A DNA stretch of 64,000 nucleotides from Clavelina lepadiformis (lineage: Eukaryota; Chordata; Ascidiacea; Aplousobranchia; Clavelinidae): NCBI RefSeq assembly GCF_947623445.1, contig NC_135243.1, positions 19,414,479 through 19,478,478 of the forward strand. The letters run 5' to 3'. The translations under genes and the position numbers were made by a program. The notes beneath the pieces were generated by a model. That model saw nothing but the letters and a program-made list of their open reading frames with translations. It ran no database searches and had not been told where the DNA came from. The stretch's first letter is position 1, and each line of letters begins with the position of its first letter. Below, one piece after another: positions 24,431 through 37,000 of the stretch.

Positions 24431-24706
24431 TTGGTGCGTGAAACAGGGACTCGATGGGAGGGAAATCCAAATCTGCTGATTTTGCTCTCTCGAGTTCATA
24501 ATATACCGGTATGCTTTTCTCCCCCGAAGCAAGCTGGGTTTCGACGCTGTACGTCAAACGTAGACGCCTTCATCTGCGACAAGGGGGAAAGCTTCCAGGC
24601 TACGGAAAACGCTGGCGCTGGACTCTTAGAACTGACAGCGGCCTATAATACAGTATACCCGTGGAGCTTTATCCCAACACCAGTCGTGTACTCGGCAAGT
24701 ACTTGA
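24431..24706 (+). mobile_element. LINE fragment, reverse-transcriptase piece
   Basis: The plus-strand frame reads KQAGFRR.., then ELTAAYNTVYPW, which corresponds to the QAGFRxGRS and DLTAAYDTVWH blocks of LINE reverse transcriptase, where the first catalytic Asp is expected. It points the opposite way from the LINE tail fragment just to the left, so the two are separate insertions or one rearranged copy. Confidence 0.5.
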
Positions 24707-25803
24707 GAGACAGTGGAACTGTGGAGCAACAACCCTTTAACAAAACATGATTACTTTCGTAGCTTGATGGCTCATTTTCAAAAACGTGGATTGCAGCTGA
24801 GCAAGTAGGCTATACTAAATTGCGTCGACAGCCTTCCACTTAAGCAAAAAAGAAATAAAACGAAGCTCAAGATTAACATTACGGGGACACCTGTGCCCTT
24901 CTAATACGCACAAGAGATCTTTAATTTGCGTATGGATTCACTGCCACTTGCTTTTAAACTTTAAAGCGCAGTCTACAGGCTACTTACGTTTAAAACCAGC
25001 TGAAAATAAGAACTGAGAACTGCGAATAAGCGATACATTATTGAATTGTTTGTCAATGGAATTTGTTAGTCTTTGGGGCAGAGTCAACTTTAGGGTTTTA
25101 ATCTCATGACTTTAATTACGATAAGAAATTAACAAAAAGAAGTTTATATAGAAAATACCTCGTTTTACAAAAGCTTCATTAAAGCAAAAGGATTTGGTAC
25201 GAATTAAATAACACTAGCTGATCAGACGTAATGACGAAGTAAATTACTTGAGAGCCAGATATTTCCGTTTTGACGAAAGTGATCTGCCTCAACAACCACT
25301 CAAAAATGTCAAAACATCACATGGAAGGTACTTCTGTCAAAACTCATTGCGTCATTTTTCAACAAATTTGGTGTTTTCAAATATATTCTAGTGGGCTTCA
25401 TTGCTTTTCTCGACAATAAAGTTAAAGTATTTACCAATACATTAACCGGGAAAAGCACTCAATATAGCGTCTCAAAATTCATCTTGTCGTTATTGTACTC
25501 AACAACACCGCTGAAAATAGTTTATGCGGCGAATTGTAATGCGTCATTTCTGCATACAAGAAGTGTTTTTACACTGGGTCGACGTATCGGAATCAGTAGG
25601 AATTCCGTCACTGTTAGTCTACTTGACATTCAGACGTCATCGTGTTTACTCAGTGTGCGTCAATGATCACGTTTCTGGTTTCAAGTTTTTGGGCAAGTTT
25701 TATGTATATATACCCGATTGTTTCGTAAGCAAAATCATACGAAACGTTTAAGAAAGATAACTGACTTCGTATTTGCGGTCTCTATTCTTTAAACTGAGGA
25801 AGT
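24707..25803. other. Intergenic stretch upstream of the ficolin-like gene
   Basis: No exon-like frame stands out and no bounded repeat was found. The bases just before 25804 (ACTGAGGAAGT-ATG) are the presumed leader of the ficolin-like gene. Confidence 0.45.
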
Positions 25804-28658
25804 ATGAAGCATGTGATTTGCCTTCTTTTACTGACAATCTGCTGCGTTTTTATGACGTATTCTCAACCATGTCGGCAAGTGACCAGCACTATTTGTGATG
25901 AGAATGTCAGTAACTTCTCAGGACAAAAGGGTGACAAGGGTGATGTTGGGTTCCCAGGAAAATCTGGAAAACAGGGAAGTAAGGGATCCAAAGGTTATCC
26001 TGGAGAAAAAGGCATTCAAGGGGAATCTTGCGCTGTCGAATCATTGGGTGAAGACATCTTGAGAAGACTGGCAGGTGAGCTTGCCTTTTTAGGATATCAG
26101 CACTTTTGTCCAACCGTGACTCCTCCAAAGATTCTAACGCGGTTTAACTTTTAGCTGTGGAGGATTTGGTTCGACCGGGCTCGTGCATTAACTCACTTTT
26201 GGATGGTAGTCAATTTCTTCGCTTTGGGATAAAAGCCTATTGCGAGGAGGGTTGGACGGTAAGTTTGTGCAGTGATGTATTACTCAACCACTGTACAATA
26301 AACTAACGTTTCATAGAACCAGTTACAGTTTATCTCTGGACTTTTGAGTAGTTATTGAAGCAATATTTTGAACAAAAATCGAAAATGCAAAAATAAAATT
26401 TCTTTTTATACGCGTTTGAGCAGATGATTATATTGAGGAAAAGATTGTGAGTTCATGATTTTAACCAACACTTCTAATCAAAATTTCAATTAACTATTTT
26501 CTTAGCAATACTTTTCTGATCGGTTTCTATCGAAATCAGCCTGTTTTAAACTTAATTGACCAGGTGTTTCAAAGAAGATTTGATGGCAGCGTAAACTTCC
26601 AACGGACCTGGGATGAATACAAAATCGGATTTGGGGATACTGAAGGCGAATTCTGGCTTGGTATGTGTTGCCCTACATCACGATAATTTTTAAATTACAA
26701 GTTTTATAAAACTATCTTGGACCAATTTTTTCTCTGCAAATATGCCTTATGCCTTTACACACTCTTGACCTAGCATTACATTTTCATTACTAGTTGCATC
26801 ATATATAGGCTACATCATTGTCTTATCGGAAGATCTAACAGCACTTTTGAATGGAGTTTAGTAAGACAGAACAAATGTTGCACATAACTATAAAGTAGGC
26901 CTATAATAACAGTAAATTAATAAGCTGACACCCACAGGTTAAATGGAGTTACCGAGTACCTATACTCGTATATATAGATATTAGATACTGTAGTTATACC
27001 TTTTTTACAGTGAATTTTACAGTAAAAAAAAACCCATTTTACTGTAATTTTTACTAAATTTTGCTAACTATTGTTGTAAATCTACTTTTAAAAACTGTGG
27101 TTGTATTTACTGTAATCAACCCGTTATAGATACTTCATGTCTTGTAAAAACTGCAGCCAGTCATTTGCATACATGAATATTTTTAACAATGGAGCTTCGA
27201 CTCCGACCTTTCGTTGCTTCAGCAAAGAAAGATTGAGCATGCATGCTGTAGGTGGTAATAGTTTGCTTCGCTAAACATGATTGAAACTAAGAAACTAAGA
27301 ACTAAGTTCATTGTTTTCACTTCAATCCGTTGGTTTTGCATACAACATACCAGCAATTTTTAACGCTCTGGGATTGATCAGCGTTATTTTATGTCAAGTT
27401 TATTGTCGATTAGCTTGCGCCATTTAAACACACTTTCAATAACTTATAATCAGTTTGAATCATATTTCCAGGTAGTTGTTTGTCTGATATTTATAACTAT
27501 TTCTAATCTATAATACTGTAATTATGACCCAAACAAAAACACTCCATTTTGCGCACGCCCAAGTCATCCTCGAGTATTTCATATGTACGGGATATTTTAA
27601 ACGTTCCATATAATGAATTGCACACCGAATATATATACTGTACAGTAGGTTATTTACAAGTTACAACATATTTGTCCATACATTGATATGTGTAATGGTA
27701 AGATATTGTGGTTTGAATTAATGTGCAGGTCTTGACGTAGTTCACAAACTTACTCGCAGCGGAAAATGTGAATTGAGGGTAGAACTTCAAAACTTTGATG
27801 ACTCTCATTACTGGGCCCAATACAGGTAGAAGTAATTAGGTAGGCTATAGCCTAAGTTGCACAGTATAGCCTACCGCTTGCCAAAATAAATTCATTATTT
27901 TATAACTTATTTTGAAATTATAGCAAACAAAAATCTGACAAACACTTGCAAATTTGAGCTTGAAATTGCAATATGTTGTGCGTCACATAAATACACAAAG
28001 GCTACCTTTCAATGTTGTCAATATTGGCTTGTGTTGGATTTGTTTATTAGAATTAGATGTGCGGTCAATATGGAAGTTATCATAGTCGCAAAGAACAGAA
28101 TGATGACAAGTTTTTGAAGCAGAATTACTTTATGTATCGGTTCGTTCAACAGCACTTTCTCGGTGGGTAGCGAGGCAAATCTGTATCAGCTTCATGTTGG
28201 TGGATACACTGGAAACACCACTGATGCTCTCACACGAGTTCATAACAATCAGCCGTTCACTACGATGGATAAGGATAACGATAGTTGGCGGTAAACTTGA
28301 TGAAACTTTACTTGTTATTTCCATTTCTTCACGTATATCTCTTGTTTATGACGTCACTAATGAAATCAAGAAAACATCCTATTTAACAGAATATTATAAT
28401 GCACTGGATTTTGGAAGTGTAATTTTATTTTAATTTGAATGATTTTTCGGAAGTTTTTCATATTAATTACTTAAAATAATTTTTTTTGATTTCAGCCTTA
28501 ACTGTGCATCCGAAAATTATGGATCGTTAGCTGCAGGAGGTTGGTGGTATCAGCACTGCGAAAGTACTCAACTCAATTCCATTTGGGGTGAAGGTGGACG
28601 ATTACATTGGGGTGGTTCTGTTCGAAAGGCTACTACGATGAAATTCAGATGTGAATAA
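25804..28658 (+). CDS. Secreted ficolin-like protein (collagen + fibrinogen-like domain)
   Basis: Six exons: 25804-26074, 26155-26258, 26564-26660, 27729-27825, 28153-28290 and 28496-28658; 289 aa with all phases consistent. Residues 1-20 are a hydrophobic signal peptide. Residues ~40-73 form an uninterrupted Gly-X-Y collagen-like run rich in GxKGxKG. The fibrinogen-like domain starts near residue 91: [27 protein letters not shown], the calcium-site region MDKDND (known DxD type in ficolins), then NCA..GGWWY..C and a C-terminal FRCE. Ficolins are trimers that bind acetylated sugars on microbes and, with MASP proteases, start the lectin complement pathway; tunicates are known to have several. 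No second domain is present, and the collagen part is short compared with vertebrate ficolins, so it could also be called a fibrinogen-related protein. Confidence 0.93.
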
Positions 28659-28795
28659 AGAAAAAAATCATGCTAATTTTTAAATAATGTATTCAATCAT
28701 TATCGTCTATGTACCAATTATACAAAAGAGTTTTTTGAGATTGTTAATTTGAACATTGATTTTTCAGTAACCCATGCTCTTTGTAAAATGTATAT

Positions 28796-28801
28796 AATAA
28801 A
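28796..28801 (+). promoter_or_regulatory. Polyadenylation signal of the ficolin-like gene
   Basis: AATAAA lies about 138 nt after the stop codon, with no earlier canonical copy in the 3' UTR. Confidence 0.6.
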
Positions 28802-28809
28802 AGCATACC

Positions 28810-31771
28810 AAGCCAAGTCATGAAAATGACAGTAATACAATAGAAAAACAGTTTAGTTGCAAACCTAACGCTTATTAAAATAAGTTTTTAATTTTGATTA
28901 AAATGTTTTAAAAACCCGTTTAATGATAACTCGAACTTAATTTGACTTAAACTTAATTTTTATCAGTAGACGGTCTGGGTGGCAAGAGTTTTTCGATTTC
29001 TTATACTTGACAATGGAAAATGTTGACCCACTTTTATTCTTTTTTAAATTACAAGCGTTCTGAGCATTGGATTGTAAAGATTTCAAAGCACTGTAAAATA
29101 AGAACTACACAACATATTTTCAAATTTTTTTATCGCGTAAAGGAATTCATATGCAACTCACCTGAGCGAAATCTTGACAATCCATTGCCCAAAACGTTTG
29201 TAATTAAAAAAAGAATCATGCATATTTTCAAATTTCTTACGTTTGATATCTCATGTCATTTCATAGTTTGAATCCGTTAATCTCAATAGATGTCAAGTCC
29301 CGGAATAACTCGTTAAGGTTTCATAAATTGTGTGTAATTGTTGTGTGTCTATGAGTTGTACCATACTGATGCTGTATCATGTGTAGGAAAGAGCAAATAC
29401 CATAAGTCTTGAACGCCGCTTGGTGTCACTGCTGAGCGGCTTTAAGAAACTTCATTCGATTGTTGTTTAATCTCCTGGCGAGTTTAGTGTCGACTGTCAA
29501 TTATCCAAGCAGTGCGCGAAGGCCGTTCCTAATAGTTCCTGTGTAGTCAGCTCAGCTGCCTGCAGTTGCATTTCCCGAGAACTGGAGCTAGGTCTTTCTC
29601 CGAAGGAGAGGCAGTCCAACAACGTTTTGAGCTGGGATAATTCGTTGCTTACTGTCGAACTCAGTCATTTAGCCTTTTGTGCGTTCATACCATTCCGTTT
29701 GGGTGTAAAAATGGATATTTCTGAGAACATAATTGCATCAAACAAACGCGTGAACTTACACCGGCAAGAAGTTCCTTTAAACAGGATTATTTGAAAACCT
29801 CGCAGTCTTGCTGCTATCGTTTTACACTAACGGATCACAATAAGCTTGCTTGATTGGTGTAAACGTTGTCTTGACATCTGTCATTGCTCGAAACGACTAA
29901 CACCGACTTGCTTCGATCATATGGGCATTAGGTTTGCGAAAACGACAAATCAGCCGATGGTCGGAATGAACGTCTTCGTACCAAGTTAGAACTGAAAAAC
30001 CGACAGGAAAAGTGGTTTAAAAATCTTTTGGTACGTTCAGAGTGCTCTCAGATAGGTTCAGTTTCAACGAGCTCCTCAAAGAGTTGTCATAAAGCTGAAC
30101 GCGTATGTTTACGTTTGGCTCAACAAGGAAAACGCCAGGCAACAAGCTCTTTTTAAATCCGAACCTCGGCGAAGCAGGAAATAGATTTGGCGGAGGCGGA
30201 AGTCCAGGTACGAGAAGAGGAATTAGAGAAATGTGAAAAACCTATTAAAAATGATCAAACTTTCGTCTTTGTTAGTAACCTTTAGTACTCCACGACTGGA
30301 GCCACTGTTGAGCTGTCCGTACCTCTCTAACTGCTTATAAGTCATCTTTTACAACAAAGTTTTTGTGCGTATAACTTACGTTCACAAAGAAATTGTGTAT
30401 AACTAATTAATTTCCCCTCTGAACTTGCAAAATTTCTCACAGGTTAAGAATTGCTTTACTAAAGTGATAACCGATCTGCAATGTTCTGTTCCACTTCCAA
30501 AAAATGTGAATTGAACGTTCTGTGCAAGTGCTGAATGCCATCTCGAGGCAAACTGGGTACTTCGCCGTTACTGAATTGTTGGTGGAAAGGGCGCAAATTT
30601 CTAACTTATTTCAAAGCTGTCTAAGAAACCACTAGACTGTATAGAAACCTTCCCCTTCAATGTTTAAGAAAAGATTTTCCCAACGGTCATGTATGGTGTG
30701 TCATCATCGAAATTCAGGAAAGCGAACTACAGACGGTTCATTTTCAGTTTATTTTCAAGGTTCAATTCAGCTTATTTTCAAGGTTTATTTTCGATTTATG
30801 CGATTCATGATATATCCGAGGTCACTGAGTCTTTTGTTTCCATCTGAGCTTTATAAACTGCCTCCCTCAGTATTTTACAGTAATTTGAAGAAGTATTGGT
30901 ACACGTGAAGGTTTTCATGCAGAAGATTTTAACGTTCGGGGTTAGTGTGGTTTTGTGTCCTCACAAAATTTCTTAAATCTCAAAAAATACTTTGTGGTAA
31001 AGGCATGTCGCATTGATTGTCGTGGAATGTAAGTATACTTGGCGTTTTAATTTCTGGCTACCCGCGTAAGGGTTCGTTCAAGCCTTGAACAACGCAGATA
31101 TCCTGAACAATCTTATACTGTTACGCATCCACATCCTATTTCAGCTTTGAACTTGCCCTTTATCGAATGTGGATAGTTTTAAGGGTCCGATAAATAATCT
31201 ACAGCTAGAATGAGGGTATAGTATCAGCCAGAAACCTAAAATTATCCTTCGAAATGAATGTGGCATCGGCGCCAATTTCCATGCTAAATTTTACGTCCGC
31301 GTCTTTAACCGTAAATCTTTTTTAAGTTTTCTCATCGTAACGGTTTACTGCTTCGGGCGATTTTGACCCTGAAATACGTTGTAACGCGATCTTTTTGTAT
31401 TTCATTACAATCTGGTTTTTGCGTTTGAAGGTTTTTGTGATATACCAGTGTTTATCGCGGTAAATATGCATCGCGTTATACGTGAAGGGCAGTGAATGCG
31501 AGCTTGTGTTATACTAGACAGAAATCACAGGGTGACGCAAAACAACTCTTTAAGTGTAAATAGAAATAAAAGAAACGTCAAACACAATACAAGCTTTAAT
31601 CCTTTACCTGACTCGCGCTTGCTCTAAATTGTAAAGAGTTGTTTTTTTGTTTGTGTTTTTGTCCATTCACTTTTATTTCACTTAACTATAAAACGTTTGC
31701 GCCTTTATTGCACCATTTTAAATTTGTGAAGGTATGCTTACTATAATACTATGTTTCATGTAATAAGTTTC
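28810..31771. other. Intergenic stretch
   Basis: About 29.4-30.9 kb is less AT-rich and contains interrupted charged coding-like runs on the plus strand (for example AEAEVQVREEELEKCEK near 30190-30240). This suggests an old decayed insertion, but no diagnostic domain or terminal repeat was recognised. Confidence 0.4.
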
Positions 31772-31779
31772 ATCTAATA

Positions 31780-32120
31780 CAGGGGTGGGCAACATACGGC
31801 CCGCGGGCCGGATCCGGCCCGCGACGGGATTTTGAGCGGCCCGCAGACAGTTTCCGGTCTTACATGATAATGTGGCCTGCGGCCACATTCTGCCGCAATC
31901 CCTGTATTGCGTCACTGAATAAGTCCAAGTTTGCCAACCTGAGAAAGATAGCCATAAATCTACTTGTTCTGTTCGGGTCTACATACGTTTGTGAGCAAAC
32001 ATTTTTGACCATGAACATTAATAAGACAAAGCTGCGTTCCAATCTATTCAGGAATCCGGCCCGCCAAGTACTTCATTTTCTCATATCAGGCCCGCCGACC
32101 GAAGAAGTTGCCCGCCCCTG
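31780..32120 (+). mobile_element. Deleted hAT transposon keeping a dimerisation-domain piece
   Basis: The ends CAGGGGTGGGCAAC and TTGCCCGCCCCTG are inverted repeats, flanked by a perfect 8-bp duplication ATCTAATA (31772-31779, 32121-32128). Inside, the plus strand at about 31921-32045 reads FANLRKIAINLLVLFGSTYV, then CEQTFLTMN and KTKLRSNL. This is the hAT C-terminal dimerisation domain (LFGSTYxCEQxFSxMN) of the ZBED/GTF2IRD2-like branch. Only 341 bp remain, so it is non-autonomous. Confidence 0.92.
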
Positions 32121-32214
32121 ATCTAATATGAAGTGTAGCAAGTGCATATTTAAAACGATATTCTAGAGTAGCACCGCAGAGTATTAGAATATTTTTTTTA
32201 AATATATGTAAGGT

Positions 32215-34038
32215 GGTGTATCTTTTCACGATAGGGAAAGCCTAAACCATTCATAGGAGAGCTATTATGATTATTATGGTAAGCCCCCACAATTTATCTA
32301 AACCCATACAACAAAGCAGTGAGTTAAATGGCAGTGAGAGCTGTCCATTTACGTTGCAGAAAGAACCACAGAGCGGTACTCTTAGTTAAAAAATAGAGTC
32401 ATATATAGGGATTATCTACTTGAATGGTCATTTGTTTAGCAGTGGCCGTGTGATCAGCGGAGCAAATAATCCCGTTCTGTTCAAACAACACCAATATTCG
32501 TCGCATCAAATAGTTTTCTACCCACATAGGTCATCGTAAAGCCCCTTTTATTCGTAAGTGGAGTACAATATATCCCTGTCATCTAGTTTCTAGACGGTAC
32601 GCTTGTAGACTACAACCTCTAACCGTAATCTCTATGCTGTAATCATCATATGAAAAGTGATAGTGGGGCATGAGTAATAAGCTAAAATTTAGAAACTGAC
32701 CTTTTTGATTCAGCAAAACAATATTCTGCGCGTATGTTCAGGATAAAGTCACATCACGTCTTCTGCGAGGTGACAACCTGAGAAAGGAAGTGGATAGCAT
32801 TCATGTAGGTTGTGTTGAACGTAAGACAAAATGCAAGTGATGGTAGATCCGATACAGTGTAGTGGAAACTGAAGCTACAACACAGTAAAAGTTAAAATTG
32901 GATTATTTTAGTCAAATTACATTAAAAGTTTGATTTCGTTAGGATTTGTTGCATTTTTCAACGTACGACAACAAAAATATATTAAAATATATAACAAGAC
33001 GTAGTAAATTCCCGACAGATATATTTTGAATTTCGAACAGTTTTGCTGCATAAATGTAGAGAAAGAAACAACAGCAAACAAAGGAAAAGTTTTTAAAAAG
33101 CCCCAATAAGGGCGAGGCTTTAAGTAAGAACAGTGCTTTTGAATCGAAGGTTTGTATTTGTGACAAGCATCGACATGAATATGAGCTCAACTCTGTCCAC
33201 ATGCTCTGCATGCGCCGTATTCCTGGCATCTAGTGGCAAGATAAAGTAAAAATTGCTTTTCTTGAATAAATTGATGCGTCCATAATGTACAGTCGGCTGA
33301 GGTGAAGACGAATGCACTTGCTTGGAATATGAGAAGAAACAAACCCAGCAGTCAGAAGTAAATAGGATAAGAGAAGACTTAAAGGCTCAAAAGCAGAGAG
33401 AGGTCCTCCCTTCTGCTTTCATCTGCTCTTGGTGCCAGAAAAATGCCACTTTAGAAACAGATTGTTAAGCCGCATTCGATGTTGCCTTCAGCATCGGCTT
33501 GACCCGTTTCAGGATCCATAAAGTATTTCGACACCAAAGGAAACCAAATTAGCTTATCCTCATTCAATCTTTAATACCTCCAGTTGGCGTCCCGGTAAAT
33601 CTATTGCTATAACAGAAGCGTCATGTGTGGTGAGTGGACAATGTGGGTGGACAGTAATGGTACATGACTACACGAACACCGTCGTAGTTGACCTATAACA
33701 TCTATAAATAGGTTAGTTTCAGTTTATTTGATAATAAGTTTATCAATTATTTAGTTAATCAATCAATTTATTTAGATTGTCACCACACTGCTTACTGCAC
33801 GTGGTATTCAGTATATATACGGGAGTACAAAACCAGATATAGGGAGTGTTTATTTAGGTTTAACAATCAATCAGCTTTTGCAAGAAAAAGTGTGATATGT
33901 TGTGAGAATCTGTTTATACGTTTCGGAAAGTATTTGATGTTCTTAGTAGCATATGTAATTTAATGCTTATCTGTAATTTAATATAAGCATTGAATAAAAC
34001 GTGAAAAGTACAGTATAGTGAAGGTAAAGTTACAAAGA
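32215..34038 (+). repeat. Upstream arm of the KAP-gene tandem duplication, copy 1
   Basis: Stretches here recur upstream of the second gene. Examples: the block around 32745-32830 (ATAAAGTCACATCACGTCTT) matches 43797-43885, and the 33965-34038 leader (TTGAATAAAACGTGAAAAGT) matches 44573-44621. Weaker similarity starts near 32215 and 43300. The duplicated unit therefore includes about 1.8 kb of 5' flank with the shared promoter. Confidence 0.7.
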
Positions 34039-37000
34039 TGCCGCTGAAGGAAAATGCGTCGGAAGTGTTTAAGTCCATCCTACCACAAGGTAAACATAAT
34101 AGGCATTAGTATGCTTAGCATTCAAGTCACCTGCAAAAGTAAACAAACAATCTTACAGGTAACATACTAAACGACAATGGTACTGACGTCGACCATTTGG
34201 GTCATGTGGTTTATGCTGAAGCTCTGGTTCGACAAATTGAAAGAATCGAAACACCAATGACGATTGGAATTTTCGCGAAATGGGGCAGCGGGAAATCGTT
34301 TCTTATGAAACAAGTCGCAAGTAAATGTGCTTTTCTAAAATAAAATTCAAGCTATTGATTGTTCAAATGTTTTACATCTTGTTTTCCTAAATGAAACTTT
34401 GAACACTTTAGGGCTTAGGCAATGTTTATGTTTTGAAGAAAATAATTAAATTAGTGAAGTTAAAGAAGATAACATACCAACTTATTGGAAGAAAAACAAC
34501 TGGTGTCTATTAAATTGTAAATGAGCTGTCTTTGCGAAAACATTTTAATTAAATTAATAAAACATTTTCATTTAAAACCGTACTTTTTAGTTACGGTGCC
34601 AGTATATGTTGGCTATGCTTTTGCCGTAGTTTCAGCAAATATCAATTTTCATAAAATGAGGTCATAATGAATGAGTTTGATAGTGCAAACGTTGTCTGGG
34701 GACGGTATAAAACGGTCAAGAAGAACAAACTAATTTACTTTGGATGTATAATAGACACTACGCATAAAAATATCGAAACACAATTCTGAATAAATAAAAT
34801 TTGAAGTTATTGCTTTCCAAATTTTTTCACCAGATTTAGTTGCTACAAACCAGATGCAAAAAGAGACTGAACAAGAAAATAAGTCACCAAACGGGCATCG
34901 AATCATACATTCTACAAGCTTGGTGTTCGCTGTGTTTATGCTGTGTTTCGTCGTCCTTTTCACAATACTATCCATACGACCGGACTTTGTGACTGTCAAC
35001 GCTTCAGTTGGAATCTTGCGCACTGCATCGTTGATCTGCTTGATATGTTGCCTCTTTCTATTTCTTTTAGCAGTTCAAAGATTGGGCAGTGACTTGGTTA
35101 AAAAAGGAAGTTTCAGTTACTTTGATATTTTACCTTATGCTTTTTTCACCAAGTTACCGATTTGCGAAAAGAAAACTGCTGTAGTTCGTGTAGCACCAAA
35201 GCAAAAGATAGCGTTACAACAGAGGGAAGTGCCCGAAAAGAAGTCGCCTTTTCTTGGAAATGAGGAAAGCAAAACGGATAATACAGAAAGCAAAAAGTCT
35301 TCAACTCGTCGCCGGTAAGACAGACAAAATGTTAAGCAAAAATTTATTAAAAGATCTCACATACAGTAGAAAGAAATACTGCGCAAAATGATAATTAGTG
35401 TTTTAATAATAATAATTGTATAACAATAGTATTTATAAGCTAACCAAACCATTAGCTACAGTACTATATACATACATACATACACAGATACATTTTTGTT
35501 CACTTTAACGCTTGGGAATACGCTGGATGTGACACCTTGTGGGCAGGGATTGTCACCAACCTGGCAGACAGCGTGGAAAATGAGTTTGGGAAATTAACAG
35601 CCCGACTATTTCGTACTATCAATCTGAGCGTGATAGACAAAGAGACTGCAGTTAACACAGCAACATCGTCTAAGTTATTTGTTCGACTTCCCGCGAAACT
35701 GGAGCAAGAATGTGACGTGAAAAATATGATGAAAGAATACGGAGTGGTGAGGCATTGCAAACTTTTCAACCCAGCACGTCACACAGAATTTACGAAAAAA
35801 ACAAACAATGACAATAATTGGTGGGAAGTTGGCTACAATCGCGCCAGGGAAGCAAGTGCAGCTATAAAGACATTATCAATCCTTGGAATACAGGCTCAGA
35901 CAGATAAGCCGCAAGCAAATAAACCAGATGTTGATTCTTCATTGGCTGATAAAAGTCAGAACCAACGATCGTTTTGGAAACACTATCTCAAGCACCCTCG
36001 AGTAACGTTTAAGGTCTCAAATTTAGCCTGGATTGTCCTGTTCTCAATAATGTTACTGCTTGTGCCAGCTATATGCTCGTACGTCATAGCTACCTATCAA
36101 AATGGTGAAACTGAGGTAAGGGTATCTCATAGATGGACCAAGCTATGGCAAACTTTATCTTCCAGTTTGATATGTTTTCACATATGTTTCGTGTAATTAA
36201 ATCTGATTAGGTTATAAGAATATCCTATAAAAACTTAAGTTTTCTTTTTAATCCAAAGTTATCCAGCACTGCTGCAATAGTAACACAAATTTTGTCGTGG
36301 CTACCAGCTGGAGTTGGGATATTTTATGGATTTATCAACGTTATTTGGGCGATGTTCAACTCACAAAGAAGCCGTGTCGAAAAAGCGCTAGAGGGCGTTA
36401 GAGGAAATTTGGCAGGAGAACTCGGATTCATGAACAAAATAAAAAGCGAAGTAAAAATTGTTTTAAAGTTATAAAAATACCTGATTCGATTATTCAATTG
36501 TTTGGTTTAAAAACTTAAATAGTGAGTTTATGTGTAAAATGTTTTTGAACCCTGTTTTTACAGGTACATGCTATGGGCGACCTCATTCACAGCATAGAGT
36601 TTGCTCACAATGTTGAATACAAAGTGGTTATAACAATTGACGACTTAGACCGCATACCGCTGTCAAAGGTACAAATATATTGAACAAAGCTTTAATATGC
36701 TTTTAATTTTTTCTTATTCATCTCCAATTAAATCTGTAGCCCAGGCAAAACTAACAACACGAAAATATTAATATTTCAAAAATCATGATCTTATCTTGTA
36801 AACTTTTAACTGATTGCGTCTTTTTACTTATAGCCTAGATGCAACATTGATTCAAGTCAATGTACCGTAACTAAGTTGCTCGTATTTTACCTGCCATAAA
36901 TTTATTTAAAACGTTATTGTTACCAACGACATTTGTAAACAATATTTTTCTTTTAAAAAAACAATTTTCAGGTAAGGTCAGTTCTGGAAGCGGTCAGTAT

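Noticed and set aside
26995-27070. TTTTACAGTGAATTTTACAGT.. as a MITE end
   Set aside because: No matching second end or target duplication could be found in the intron.
29600-30260. Possible decayed retroelement gag-like stretch
   Set aside because: Only composition and charge pattern suggest it; no diagnostic motif, terminal repeat or second domain.
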